NCBI GenBank assembly: GCA_028724525.1
Contig: JAQYCV010000019.1
Coordinates: 62,001 to 126,000 of the forward strand
From: Clostridiales bacterium
GTDB taxonomy: Bacteria > Bacillota > Clostridia > Saccharofermentanales > DTU023
Direction of reading: 5' to 3'
Length of the DNA: 64,000 nucleotides
Shown: piece by piece, positions 34,248-43,419 of the stretch
Layout of the letters: the number at the start of each line of letters is the position of its first letter
Numbering within the stretch: position 1 is the first letter of the stretch
The notes under the pieces: generated by a model
Told to the model about the DNA's origin: nothing
The model's input: only the letters and a program-made list of their open reading frames with translations
Databases searched by the model: none
Translations under genes and position numbers: made by a program

Positions 34248-35336
34248 CTAGGGATTCAAATTGGGGACGGTAACTTCCACGGGGCTAGCAGAGGCATCGG
34301 GCAATGTTTCACCAGGAGAAACTTGTTTGAGGCCGGCGGGAATCTGGAAAGCCTCTTCGTCATAGCGGTTGGAGGCCTCGAAGACCCGGACAGTCCGCAC
34401 GATTTTACCATCTTCAAAGCGACGGTGGCCTACAAGAACATCTCCCACAAAGTAATAGCGGACATAGGAGGCGCCATCGGCTGTAAACTCTTCAAAGTTG
34501 ACCCTCTGTCCGAAGAAAATAGCAGGGCCTGCACCGGTATTGATAAAATTGCCGGCGTTGGTCTCCAGCTGACGGAAGGCTTCCATGGAAAGTTCATTAG
34601 ACTGGGTAGTCAAACCAGGCAGGATCTCGTAGGTCCCTGCGAGGAAGTCCATTTGGTAATAGGTGGAGGCAGAAAGCTGGAGCAAGGCTAAAGCAGAATC
34701 CTTGGTGTCGATCCGCATATAAGCCATATCGTCTTTAAGGGCAATATAAACCTCTAAAGCATCAATATCCTCAGCATCTTGCAGGTCGCCTTCCGAGGGT
34801 AGGACTGCATAGTGGTAGGTAACGGGATTAACAGAAAGCGTGCGGAAAAAACGCTCCACCCGGGATCCCGCGATGCCACGAATGGGATTGTCCTTGGGGA
34901 CCGATACGGGTACGGCAGGCTCATCGTTAATCTGGGCATCTTCCAGACGGGCATAAAGAGGAATGCGGGCTTGGGCCGAAAAGGGATTCGTTGGATGATT
35001 CAGGGCCTGGGTCTCGGGCTTTTCCAAATCAATTGCTTGGCCCTCAGTAGGGCTGACCTCCTGGCTAGGACTTTCCTTGAGCTGGTCTTCTCCTGCAAGA
35101 GGGTTGGCGGTCTCGGCCACCGGGTCAGGACCGGTCGTCTCTGCCTGGCCGGTCGGGGCGGAGAAAGAGAAAGCTGTGGACTCCTTGGGTGCAAGGTCCA
35201 GGCTCGAACATGCGGTTAGGCAACTTAGCAGGCATAAGACACACAGGGCTAGACTTCCGTATGAACGAAAAGACCGAGCCGGTCTGCGAGCCTGTGCACT
35301 CTCATGATCTCTTGTCGTAAATCTATTCATGGCCAT
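34248..35336 (-). CDS. Lipoprotein of unknown function
   Basis: 362 residues. A hydrophobic signal ends in the lipobox LTAC (signal peptidase II site), so the mature protein is lipid-anchored outside the cell. An acidic, Pro/Thr/Glu-rich linker of about 80 residues follows, then a globular domain of about 220 residues that I do not recognise (contains VNPVTYHYAVL, YYQMDFLAGTYEILPG and ASYVRYYFVGDVLVGHRRF). Start choice between two nearby ATGs (35336, 35330) is uncertain; a TATAAT stands right before them, which is unusual. It follows the MecA-like PBP gene by under 50 nt, so a wall-related partner is plausible. Confidence 0.65.
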   Translation of the reverse strand: MAMNRFTTRDHESAQARRPARSFRSYGSLALCVLCLLSCLTACSSLDLAPKESTAFSFSAPTGQAETTGPDPVAETANPLAGEDQLKESPSQEVSPTEGQAIDLEKPETQALNHPTNPFSAQARIPLYARLEDAQINDEPAVPVSVPKDNPIRGIAGSRVERFFRTLSVNPVTYHYAVLPSEGDLQDAEDIDALEVYIALKDDMAYMRIDTKDSALALLQLSASTYYQMDFLAGTYEILPGLTTQSNELSMEAFRQLETNAGNFINTGAGPAIFFGQRVNFEEFTADGASYVRYYFVGDVLVGHRRFEDGKIVRTVRVFEASNRYDEEAFQIPAGLKQVSPGETLPDASASPVEVTVPNLNP

Positions 35337-35384
35337 TATTATACCCAAAAAAGCCCCTAGCAACTACAGGGAGCCAGTTAGGAT

Positions 35385-37607
35385 TTAATCTTCCTCCTTC
35401 GTCTCCTCAGCTTCCTCTTCTAGGGGGGCCTGGTAGAGGCGGAAGGCAGGTATGTCATCGGGATCATAAGTCTTGTCTAGATTGATGGAGGGGACCTGGT
35501 AGCCCTTGTCCCCGGCTAGCTGGCTCATATAATCCGCATAAAGAGCATGACTACGGTAGGGATCATCAAATTTTTGGGCCTGATAAAAGGTCTGGGCCAG
35601 GACGATCTGGGCTTGCTTTTGATCGTAACCCACAAACCAGGAGTTAATCATTTGTTGACCCTCGTCATCCAAGCCCAATTCTGCCGTCCCCGACTTTCCT
35701 GCCAACTCAAGATTGGCCCGGGTCATTTGTTTGGCATATTGGTCAGTCACGACCCTGCGCAAGGCTTGGCGTAGGGTCTCAATTTCATCCTCTTCTAAAA
35801 GCTTGATACCCTGGTCTTGCGGATTAGCAGCCAAAGGTGTATCTGGCAGGATCAAGGACAAAGGAAGAAGGCGGCCGCCATTCAGCAGGCTGGCATAAAT
35901 CTCTGCTAAGTGAATAGGGGTATATAGGACCTCTCCCTGACCATAGGCAGAGTCCGCAAGCAGAACACTTTCCTCTGGCCCTAAATCCCCGTGATTGGAA
36001 ATTTGGCTCAGGGCAAAGGGATAATCCTGGGTGAGCGTGCGGCCTAAGCCTAACTCATGCATACCTGCATTAAATGTCTCTGAGCCCAAATCCGAAGCGA
36101 GGCGGGCAAAAAAGATATTATCTGAATAGACTAAGGCCTCTTCTAAGTCAAATTCCTGATCTAACTCTCTGAAACGTGTAACCTGGTAATTGCCCCAGGA
36201 GTCGTCTAGCTGCCACTCTTTGCCTTCAATATACATTTTGTCATCTAAGGTCCATTTGCCGCTGCGTAAAGCGATAATCGCTGTCGCCAGCTTTTGGGTA
36301 GACCCAGGGCTGGTGGCCCCTGCGAAAGCAGGGCTTAACGGTTGCTGGGGATTTTGGGCCAGGGCATTATAGGCCTCCTGGCTGATACCCAGGACAAAAT
36401 CATTGGGGTCATAAGAAGGAGACGAAAGCAGGACGAGGATTTGTCCGCTTGCGGGGTCTAGGCCGGACAGAACAAGGTTTTCACCTTTAACCCTTTCATA
36501 GAGGTCTCTTTGAGCGATGGCATCTAGAGTGAGTCTCAAATCTTGACCGTCTTGGGCGGGCTGTTCGTAGAGACTTTTTTCATATTGGCCGCTGATATAG
36601 ACGCGAATTCCAGGCTTTCCCCGTAAGCTTTTATCATAGATAGCCTCTAAACCAGTCTTGCCGATGAGGTCCTCATCTGTCAATTCTGCCAGGTCTGGAT
36701 TGGCCAAATCTTCTGCGCTAGGCGGGCCAACATAGCCGATAAGCTGAGCAGTCGCCTGCTTGAAAGGATAGTAACGTGAAGTCCGCTCGGCCCAGCTAAG
36801 CCCCAGGCTGTGAAAAGTTTTGTAGTCAATTTTTTGCATATCTGCCACCAGGGCAATGGGTACAAGGCTATCCTCCTTCACCCAGGCTTGGGCTAGTTTG
36901 GCCTCAATGGTCCCTGGCTCGAGACCTAAGAGTGCATTGACTTCAGCTATCTTGGATAGATCAAAATCCCGGGGAACCAAAGAAACCTGGGCCAGGCTAC
37001 GGTTAACAGCCAAGGGCCAGCCAGCCCGGTCAATAATCTCTCCCCGAACGGCGGGCAGACTTTCCACCTGGACTTCGCCCGTGGCTTTAAGTCCAGGCAA
37101 AATTAAGGAGGGAGTCCACTCCAATTGCCAGGCTTGGGCATCAGGATGCCAGATAAAACTTAGCAGAACGGGACCAGAAATATCTCCATACTTGCCGCGC
37201 AAGTGGAGGTCTGCAGAATAGAAAATCTGGCCCGTCTTGGAGACATCCTCTGTGGGGACCAGCTTGTCATAGCGAATTTCCTGGATACCCAGATCCTGAT
37301 GAATCTTCGCATTGCGGTCTACAATTTGAGCCTCACCATATTTTTCTAGAGAAAGAGGATAGATATCCTTGAGCAGGCTACGAGTATCGTCCGCCTGGAG
37401 GGCCGCAATTACGCGGTTGACCGTGTCTTGGGGATCAGGCCGGTTATCGCCCTGTTGAGACACAGAGGCAGAAGGTTTTGGACCATCCTTGATGATGTCT
37501 TGGGGACCGCAGGCAGCCAGGAGTCCACAAGATAAAAATAGGACCAGCAGAGCCCAAATCCGCACGAAAGTCCAAATCGGCATGTGTTTAGGACTGGTAG
37601 GCAACAT
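35385..37607 (-). CDS. Class B penicillin-binding protein with MecA-like N-domain, lipoprotein type
   Basis: 740 residues. The leader ends with a lipobox (LLAAC). Residues about 57-170 fit the NTF2-like MecA N-terminal domain, then the PBP dimerisation region (VRGEIIDRAGWPLAVN). The transpeptidase domain has STQK (436-439, Ser nucleophile), SDN (496-498) and KSGTAE (638-643). This architecture is that of B1-class PBPs such as PBP2a/MecA and PBP3 of Bacillus, several of which bind beta-lactams poorly; resistance here is untested. The C-terminal tail is very acidic. It sits between ddl and a lipoprotein gene. Start is ATG 37607 after AGAG; a GTG one codon earlier is possible. Confidence 0.9.
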   Translation of the reverse strand: MLPTSPKHMPIWTFVRIWALLVLFLSCGLLAACGPQDIIKDGPKPSASVSQQGDNRPDPQDTVNRVIAALQADDTRSLLKDIYPLSLEKYGEAQIVDRNAKIHQDLGIQEIRYDKLVPTEDVSKTGQIFYSADLHLRGKYGDISGPVLLSFIWHPDAQAWQLEWTPSLILPGLKATGEVQVESLPAVRGEIIDRAGWPLAVNRSLAQVSLVPRDFDLSKIAEVNALLGLEPGTIEAKLAQAWVKEDSLVPIALVADMQKIDYKTFHSLGLSWAERTSRYYPFKQATAQLIGYVGPPSAEDLANPDLAELTDEDLIGKTGLEAIYDKSLRGKPGIRVYISGQYEKSLYEQPAQDGQDLRLTLDAIAQRDLYERVKGENLVLSGLDPASGQILVLLSSPSYDPNDFVLGISQEAYNALAQNPQQPLSPAFAGATSPGSTQKLATAIIALRSGKWTLDDKMYIEGKEWQLDDSWGNYQVTRFRELDQEFDLEEALVYSDNIFFARLASDLGSETFNAGMHELGLGRTLTQDYPFALSQISNHGDLGPEESVLLADSAYGQGEVLYTPIHLAEIYASLLNGGRLLPLSLILPDTPLAANPQDQGIKLLEEDEIETLRQALRRVVTDQYAKQMTRANLELAGKSGTAELGLDDEGQQMINSWFVGYDQKQAQIVLAQTFYQAQKFDDPYRSHALYADYMSQLAGDKGYQVPSINLDKTYDPDDIPAFRLYQAPLEEEAEETKEED

Positions 37608-37633
37608 CACTATACTCTGGGCTTTAGCCCTAT

Positions 37634-38713
37634 CTAATAGGCAGACTGTAAAAGCTTGCGCATGAGATCTTGAGGGCTGAGGCCGGCCAAGGCCATCAAC
37701 TTGCTGTACATGCTAATTGCTGTAAAGCCTGGCATGGTATTAATTTCATTGATCAGGAAGGCTTGATCTTCTGCGCGCAGGAAAAAGTCTACCCGAGCCA
37801 AGCCACAACAGTCAGCCAGGCGGAAAGCCTGGGCAGCCATGCTACGAATCTCCGCATCCTGATCAGGGCTGAGACTAGCGGGCAAGACCAGCTGAGACTG
37901 AGAGTCAGAGGCATATTTATCCTCGTAGTCGTAAAAGTCATGTCCAGGCAAAATCTCCCCTGGTGGAGAAACAATGAGCTGGCCATCTGTATCCTCTAAG
38001 ACAGCCACTTCCAACTCCCGGCCCACGACCGCATTTTCCAAGATCAGCTTGGAGTCAAAAGAAAAAGCCAAGTTTAAGGCCTGGGCAAGCTTGGCAGGAT
38101 CTGTGACCTTGCTAATGCCGACCGAAGAGCCTGTGTTGGCAGGTTTCACAAAGAGGGGGAAGCAAACTCCTCTGGCCTCCATTTCTTGACTCAAGTCATC
38201 CATATTGGGGAGGCTTGACTGGCGTTTGAGGCTTAGCCAAGGGGTCTGGGCCAAATGCCCTTGGTCAAAGATCATATTGGCATAGGCTTTATCCATCATC
38301 AGAGCAGCAGATAAATACTTGCAACCAACATAAGGGACGCCTAGCACTTCCAGGAAACCTTGCAAGGGGCCTCCCTCTCCATCTTGGCCATGTAGGACAG
38401 GGAAGAAAATATCAATAGGCTGGTCAGAAGGCATTCGGCCAGGCCTAGCAGGCTGGCGGCGGTAGCCCTTGAGGCTACCAGGCAAGAAAGCAATGGGCTG
38501 TACGAACTGAGGATCTGCCAACCACTCATCTGTAGGAATGCGGTCATCCGGACCATGGTATTCATAGAAGATGCCAGACTGGCTGATCCCTAGGAGAAAA
38601 ATCTCATATTCTGCTAGCTGGCGGCATTGGGCCAAGACATTAGCAGTAGAGAGCAAAGAAATAGCGTATTCAGCAGATCGGCCGCCGAATAGGATAGCTA
38701 AATTTTTTTTCAT
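37634..38713 (-). CDS. ddl: D-alanine--D-alanine ligase
   Basis: 359 residues of the ATP-grasp fold: LFGGRSAEYAISLLS at the N-terminus, FPVLHGQDGEGG, VGCKYLSAALMMDK, and the C-terminal LINEINTMPGFT with the metal-binding Glu and Asn. The omega loop reads EDKYASDS and keeps the tyrosine typical of D-Ala-D-Ala (vancomycin-sensitive) enzymes rather than D-Ala-D-Lac ligases. GGAA precedes the ATG. It is directly upstream of a class B PBP whose substrate is the D-Ala-D-Ala stem. Confidence 0.95.
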   Translation of the reverse strand: MKKNLAILFGGRSAEYAISLLSTANVLAQCRQLAEYEIFLLGISQSGIFYEYHGPDDRIPTDEWLADPQFVQPIAFLPGSLKGYRRQPARPGRMPSDQPIDIFFPVLHGQDGEGGPLQGFLEVLGVPYVGCKYLSAALMMDKAYANMIFDQGHLAQTPWLSLKRQSSLPNMDDLSQEMEARGVCFPLFVKPANTGSSVGISKVTDPAKLAQALNLAFSFDSKLILENAVVGRELEVAVLEDTDGQLIVSPPGEILPGHDFYDYEDKYASDSQSQLVLPASLSPDQDAEIRSMAAQAFRLADCCGLARVDFFLRAEDQAFLINEINTMPGFTAISMYSKLMALAGLSPQDLMRKLLQSAY

Positions 38714-38746
38714 ATTTTTCCTTACTTATGTTTAAGAGTAACAGTT

Positions 38747-39469
38747 CTAAAATTGGCTTTTATTTTTTCGAACATAAACGAGCATCTCTGTGAGCTGGCC
38801 TTCTAAGTCCTGCAGGAGATTGCTGACATAAGCCATCGCCTCATCATGAATTTGCCTGGACTGCATACCTGCTTCTTCCATAATGCGCTGGGCTTCTTCT
38901 TGAGCAGCTTGGGTAATTTCATGCTCGTCAATCATCTTGGCGATTTCTTGCTCTGCATCTCGCATGATCTTTTCTGCCTCTTTGCGGGTTTCCGCAATAA
39001 GGTTATGGTTTTGTTCCAAGAGCCATTGGGCTCGACGCAGGTCATCGGGCAGGCTCTTACGCGCGTTATCCAAGAGCAAAAGCAATTCCATCCGGTCCAC
39101 CACACATTGGTCAGAAAGGGGGAGCTTACGGGCCGTTTTCAGCTTTTCCTCTAAACGGCTGAGATAAAAGTCGCTGTCTTTCTCACGGGGGCTGGGGTTT
39201 TCTGCCCCTAAGTTGGCCTGGTTAACATTCTGAGGATTGAAGGGGCCTGTTTTGCCTGTAGGATTGGGCCGATTCAGGCTGGCTGCTTGATCAGAAAAAG
39301 CAGGTCTCCTGGGCAGAGGGCCAGTCTGGCCCGTCCGATTATGGCTGGGGCCTGCCTGACCTCTACGGCTGGGGCGAGGAACAGGTCCTGTAGCATAACG
39401 GCTGTCGTTTTGCATTCTCGGGCGGGGATTCGTTGCCCCTTGCGGTAAATTATTATCCAGGTAATCCAT
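38747..39469 (-). CDS. Coiled-coil protein, possibly DivIVA/ATPase-B-like
   Basis: 240 residues. The first 90 are low-complexity Pro/Arg/Gly/Gln with repeats of the TGPxPRxx type (TGPVPRPSRRG, TGPLPRRPAF, TGKTGPFNP). Residues about 100-235 are a continuous charged helix suited to a coiled coil (RKEAEKIMRDAEQEIAKMID and similar). Between coaD and ddl many Clostridia have a short coiled-coil protein annotated ATPase or DivIVA-like, which is the best analogy. A polar or division-scaffold role is unproven. A strong GAGGAGG site precedes the ATG. Confidence 0.6.
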   Translation of the reverse strand: MDYLDNNLPQGATNPRPRMQNDSRYATGPVPRPSRRGQAGPSHNRTGQTGPLPRRPAFSDQAASLNRPNPTGKTGPFNPQNVNQANLGAENPSPREKDSDFYLSRLEEKLKTARKLPLSDQCVVDRMELLLLLDNARKSLPDDLRRAQWLLEQNHNLIAETRKEAEKIMRDAEQEIAKMIDEHEITQAAQEEAQRIMEEAGMQSRQIHDEAMAYVSNLLQDLEGQLTEMLVYVRKNKSQF

Positions 39470-39502
39470 AAAAACCTCCTCGATACTCCCTAAACCTATT
39501 TA

Positions 39503-40003
39503 TTATACTACAGGCCTATGCTGGAATGCCTCTTTCGTATAAGAATAAGATGATACGGGTAGCCAGGCTTGATAATCCTGACCTAGGCGGTCAAGCTCCT
39601 TAATAAAAGTTGAACTGATAAAGGCTAGTTCAGGCTTGGCCGAAAGCAAAATTGTCTCGTGCTGGGCGGATAAGTGCCTATTGATCTCCGCCATATTATT
39701 TTCATAATAAAAATCTTGAGTATTGCGGACCCCGCGCACAACCGCCTGGGCTCCGCAAGCTTGAACATAATCAACCAGGAGTCCGGAAAATCCTTCTATG
39801 ACAATCCGGCCAGCTGAGTCCAGATCCTCTACAGCAAGCTTGAGCATATCAATTCTTTGGTCTAGGGAAAATCTCGCCTGCTTACTTCCTGAAGTCAAAA
39901 CTGCCACTCGGAGCTCGTCACAAAGCCTAAGCGCCCGGGCCATAATATCGAGATGGCCAAGGGTAGGCGGATCAAAGGATCCAGGATAAACGAGACGATA
40001 CAT
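39503..40003 (-). CDS. coaD: Phosphopantetheine adenylyltransferase
   Basis: 166 residues, normal length. It catalyses the fourth step of CoA synthesis, 4'-phosphopantetheine plus ATP to dephospho-CoA. The nucleotidyltransferase motif TLGH (14-17) within YPGSFDPPTLGHLDI is intact, and SSTFIKEL occupies the second ATP-binding block, where many members have SSTxxRE. It lies between rsmD and a coiled-coil gene; the rsmD-coaD pair is common in Bacillota. Confidence 0.97.
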   Translation of the reverse strand: MYRLVYPGSFDPPTLGHLDIMARALRLCDELRVAVLTSGSKQARFSLDQRIDMLKLAVEDLDSAGRIVIEGFSGLLVDYVQACGAQAVVRGVRNTQDFYYENNMAEINRHLSAQHETILLSAKPELAFISSTFIKELDRLGQDYQAWLPVSSYSYTKEAFQHRPVV

Positions 40004-40053
40004 GCGCGGCCTTTCTTGCTGGCGGATTACCGGTCTAGGGCCCTTTTTGCCAG

Positions 40054-40611
40054 CTAGCTAAGTTTGTAAAATAATAGCATTGCCCGCCCATAGTGACAAG
40101 CTTTGACCTCTTGCAAAGGCTCCATGGGAGGCAGGCATATATCTTGCTTGCGGTCGAGCTCAAGCACGAGGACCCCTTGCGTGTTGAGGAGCCCGGAGAG
40201 CACCGGGACCAGTGTTTGAATCAAAGCTTCCGCCTCCCTCCAGGGTGGGTCTACATAAATAAAATTGAATTTTTCATCAGTCCTGCTGAGTTGCTGGGCG
40301 AGGGCCCGGGCATCTTTACGATAAATTATGGCCCGGTCACCAAAGGGGGTAGCTGCCACATTCGCTTTAAGGATCTGGAAGGCCTGATAATTCTGTTCAC
40401 AAAAAATGACCTGGTTAGCTCCGCGCGAGAGGGCTTCTAAACCAATTTGCCCACATCCCGCAAAAAGGTCCAGACAGCGGCTAGCGGGGATGGTCTCCTG
40501 CAAGATAGAAAAGAGGGCTTCCTTGGTGCGGTCAGCAGAAGGCCTAGTATGTTCACCTTTTAAACTTTTAAGTTGGAGGCCCTTGGCCTGGCCAGAAATA
40601 ATGCGTGGCAT
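40054..40611 (-). CDS. rsmD: 16S rRNA (guanine-966-N2)-methyltransferase
   Basis: 185 residues. The SAM motif LDLFAGCGQIGLEALSRGA is clear, and the catalytic motif reads DPPW instead of the more common DPPY/F. The N-terminal ISGQAKGLQLKSLKG and RPSADRTKEALFSIL match the family. It methylates the ribosome small subunit near the P site. It has an AGGAG site and starts 8 nt after the recG stop, ahead of coaD. Confidence 0.95.
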   Translation of the reverse strand: MPRIISGQAKGLQLKSLKGEHTRPSADRTKEALFSILQETIPASRCLDLFAGCGQIGLEALSRGANQVIFCEQNYQAFQILKANVAATPFGDRAIIYRKDARALAQQLSRTDEKFNFIYVDPPWREAEALIQTLVPVLSGLLNTQGVLVLELDRKQDICLPPMEPLQEVKACHYGRAMLLFYKLS

Positions 40612-40619
40612 AGCTGCTC

Positions 40620-42731
40620 CTATAAGACTAAACCCCGGTCCAAATGGGGATAGCGTTCGCTGAGAGCACGGGAGATCAAGCTAAGTTCTTGACTTCGCGC
40701 AGGTTCTTTCCACTGGTCAATCGCATTAATAAGCTGATTGACCTCTTGTAAGATGGCTTGGTCATCGTAAATATTCAAGAGTTGAAAGCTAGGCAGACCA
40801 TGCTGGCGGGTGCCCAGGAAATCTCCAGGCCCTCGCATTTTCAGGTCAACCTCTGCCAAAGCGAAACCATCTGTATGAGCGACTAGAGTTTGTAAGCGCT
40901 CCTGAGCAGGATCCTGGTCCGAGTCTGAATGGAGGAAGCAGTAGGACTGGCGGCTACCCCGCCCTACCCGGCCCCGCAACTGATGGAGTTGGGCCAAGCC
41001 AAAACGCTCAGCACTTTTTACCAAGATCAGACTGGCCTCCGGATTGTCCACGCCAACTTCCACTACGGTAGTGGAAACTAAGATATCAATCTTTTTCTGA
41101 ACAAAGTCTTCCATAATCTGGTCCTTGTCCTCAGCCTTTAGACGGCCATGGAGGAGGGCCAGGCGAAAGTCGGGAAAAACTCGAGTTGCTAAATCCCGAT
41201 AGGTTTCTTCAGCCGACTCCCAATCAGCCTTTTCCGATTCCTCAATCAGGGGGCATATGACATAGGCTTGGCCTCCTGCTTGGAGCTCTTCACGCATACG
41301 GACATAGACAGATGGCAGGTCTTGGCTCTTGACAACTTCGGTAATGACCTCCTGTCGACCAGATGGCATGTCTCTCATAATGGACATATCCAAATCATGG
41401 TAGAAAATCATGGCAAAGGACCGAGGAATAGGGGTTGCCGTCATGAGCAACCGGTGAGGAAACTGGCCACCAGTCTGGATTAAGCTACCCAACTGGGCCC
41501 TTTGCTTAACACCAAAGCGATGCTGTTCATCTGTAATAGCCAAAACCAGATTAGAGAAATGGAGATCTTCTTGTAACAAGGCTTGCGTTCCAATGACTAG
41601 GCTGGTCTCCCCAGACTGACAGGCCTGTACTATGCGCCTTCGATCCGCCGCTTTTGTAGAGCCCAGGAGAAGGTCAACAGCTAAGCCCAAGCTTTGAAGA
41701 TAGGTCTGAAAAGTTCCGAAATGCTGTTCAGCCAAAATCGAGGTTGGGGCCATCAGCAAGGTCTGACCTCCTGCGAGACCAACATAGGCAGCAGCAAAAA
41801 GGGCCACCATGGTCTTACCAGAGCCAACATCTCCCTGGAGGAGCCTGTTCATGGGTTCTGGTTTTCGCAGGTCTCGTAAGACATCATTGATCGCTTCTAC
41901 CTGAGACCTGGTGAGTTCAAAGGGTAGACTCTCCCTTAAATAATTCATCCCCTCCTTAACTTGTTTGTCTGCTATCACAACAGGGGCCTCTAGCTTAGTC
42001 AGGTCCTCCTGGCCGAAGAATTGCATAGCAGACCGCAAAAGGAAGAGCTCGTCAAAAGCCAAGCGCTTGCGGGCGAGCTCTAATTCATAAGGATTTTGCG
42101 GCTGGTGTATCTTATGTAGCGCATAGTCAAGGCTAGTAAGGGAAAAGTCCTGTCTCGCCTGGGCGGGCAAGGGATCTGTGAATTTTATGGCCAGTCCCTG
42201 CTTTAAAACTTGGCTCACCGCATCTCGCAGGAGTTTTTGGGTCAGGCCTTGCTTGAGCGGATATAGGGCCAGCATGCCTAGCTGGTCTCCTCCCTCGCCG
42301 GAGATAAAGGCAGGATTAACTGTCGTTTTGCGCGGGCCAGACAGGTCAATTTTTCCGTGAAAGATATAGCTATCTCCCGGTTGAAATTTGTCACGCAACC
42401 AGGCTTGATTAAAAAAAGTTGCTTGAACGCTGGTGTGCCCATCCCATAAGCGGAGGCGGAGCCAGGACAATTTACCCCGGCGTGATAATTGCGGCCGGCT
42501 GGCTATCTCTGCACGAAAAGTATAGCTTCCAGGAGTTTGGATCTCACTTAAGGGGGTCAGGCTAGACCAGTCATCATAAGCGCGAGGGAATAAAAGAAGG
42601 AGTTCTCTTTGATTACCGACACCTAAAGAGGCTAAGGCCTCCCTCCGTTTGGGCCCGAGGCCACGCAAACGGTCCAAGCTCAAATCCGCTGGGGAAGCGG
42701 TATCTCCAGCTTGAAGCTTAGAAGCAGGCAT
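40620..42731 (-). CDS. recG: ATP-dependent DNA helicase RecG
   Basis: 703 residues. The N-terminal wedge/OB region begins with LRGLGPKRREALASLGV. Walker A is GDVGSGKT, motif II is DEQHR, motif III ATPIPRSFAM and motif VI QLRGRVGRG. The enzyme remodels stalled forks and Holliday junctions. The frame extends to a TTG at 42761, but an ATG at 42731 has GAGGG 8 nt upstream and gives a normal N-terminus. It overlaps the nth end by 14 nt. Two DNA repair genes are thus coupled. Confidence 0.96.
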   Translation of the reverse strand: MPASKLQAGDTASPADLSLDRLRGLGPKRREALASLGVGNQRELLLLFPRAYDDWSSLTPLSEIQTPGSYTFRAEIASRPQLSRRGKLSWLRLRLWDGHTSVQATFFNQAWLRDKFQPGDSYIFHGKIDLSGPRKTTVNPAFISGEGGDQLGMLALYPLKQGLTQKLLRDAVSQVLKQGLAIKFTDPLPAQARQDFSLTSLDYALHKIHQPQNPYELELARKRLAFDELFLLRSAMQFFGQEDLTKLEAPVVIADKQVKEGMNYLRESLPFELTRSQVEAINDVLRDLRKPEPMNRLLQGDVGSGKTMVALFAAAYVGLAGGQTLLMAPTSILAEQHFGTFQTYLQSLGLAVDLLLGSTKAADRRRIVQACQSGETSLVIGTQALLQEDLHFSNLVLAITDEQHRFGVKQRAQLGSLIQTGGQFPHRLLMTATPIPRSFAMIFYHDLDMSIMRDMPSGRQEVITEVVKSQDLPSVYVRMREELQAGGQAYVICPLIEESEKADWESAEETYRDLATRVFPDFRLALLHGRLKAEDKDQIMEDFVQKKIDILVSTTVVEVGVDNPEASLILVKSAERFGLAQLHQLRGRVGRGSRQSYCFLHSDSDQDPAQERLQTLVAHTDGFALAEVDLKMRGPGDFLGTRQHGLPSFQLLNIYDDQAILQEVNQLINAIDQWKEPARSQELSLISRALSERYPHLDRGLVL

Positions 42732-43419
42732 CCTCTTTACCCTCGTTACGAGCCTGGGCAATAGCTTCCGCCTGTCCTAAGCCATAGGAACAAAGTGGGG
42801 CCACAGGGCAGAGTCCACATTGACGGCAACGTGCTTTACATTGCTGCCTGCCCAATTTCACCATATGATGACCCCAGACTACCCAATAATCTTGGGGGAC
42901 GATTTTACAAAGATCTTGCTCGACCTTGACTGGATCTTTAGCCTGGCTAAAGCCTAAAAGTCTTGCTATACGCCCACAGTGGGTGTCGACGACCAAGGCG
43001 GGGTAGGCAAAGATTTCCCCCTGGATCAGGTTGGCAATTTTGCGGCCTACACCCGGAAGTTTGAGCAAGTCGGCCAAGTCAGAGGGGACTTTACCCCCAT
43101 AGTCTGACAAGAGCATTTGGGCCGAGCCCCGGATGGCCTTGGCCTTGTTGCGGTAGAGGCCGGCAGACTTCACCCAGGCTTCGACCTCTTCCTGGCTGGC
43201 TTCCGCATAGCATTCCAAGTCAGGCCAAGCCTCAAACATAGGCTTAGTAATCTTATTGACTCTTTCATCTGTACACTGGGCCGCTAAAATGGCCGCAAAC
43301 AAGAGTTGCCAAGGAGAGGCGTAGTCCAGGGTGCAATGAGCATGGGGCTGGGCCTCTATGAGTGTCGTGATGACTTGAAGGGCGCGCTCGCGCTTATGAG
43401 CTAAGCTTTCTCGGGCCAT
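42718..43419 (-). CDS. nth: Endonuclease III (DNA glycosylase/AP lyase)
   Basis: 233 residues. The helix-hairpin-helix LPGVGRKIAN contains the catalytic lysine. VDTHCGRIARLLGF contains the catalytic aspartate. The C-terminal cysteines CKARCRQCGLCPVAPLC form the [4Fe-4S] cluster; four or more cysteines are present with spacing close to the usual C-x6-C-x2-C-x5-C. It removes oxidised pyrimidines. It follows nrdR on the next base pair. Confidence 0.96.
   Translation of the reverse strand: MARESLAHKRERALQVITTLIEAQPHAHCTLDYASPWQLLFAAILAAQCTDERVNKITKPMFEAWPDLECYAEASQEEVEAWVKSAGLYRNKAKAIRGSAQMLLSDYGGKVPSDLADLLKLPGVGRKIANLIQGEIFAYPALVVDTHCGRIARLLGFSQAKDPVKVEQDLCKIVPQDYWVVWGHHMVKLGRQQCKARCRQCGLCPVAPLCSYGLGQAEAIAQARNEGKEDACF

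Noticed and set aside
38747-39469. ATP synthase subunit b
   Set aside because: The helix-rich C-terminus is similar in style, but there is no membrane segment and no other ATP synthase gene nearby.
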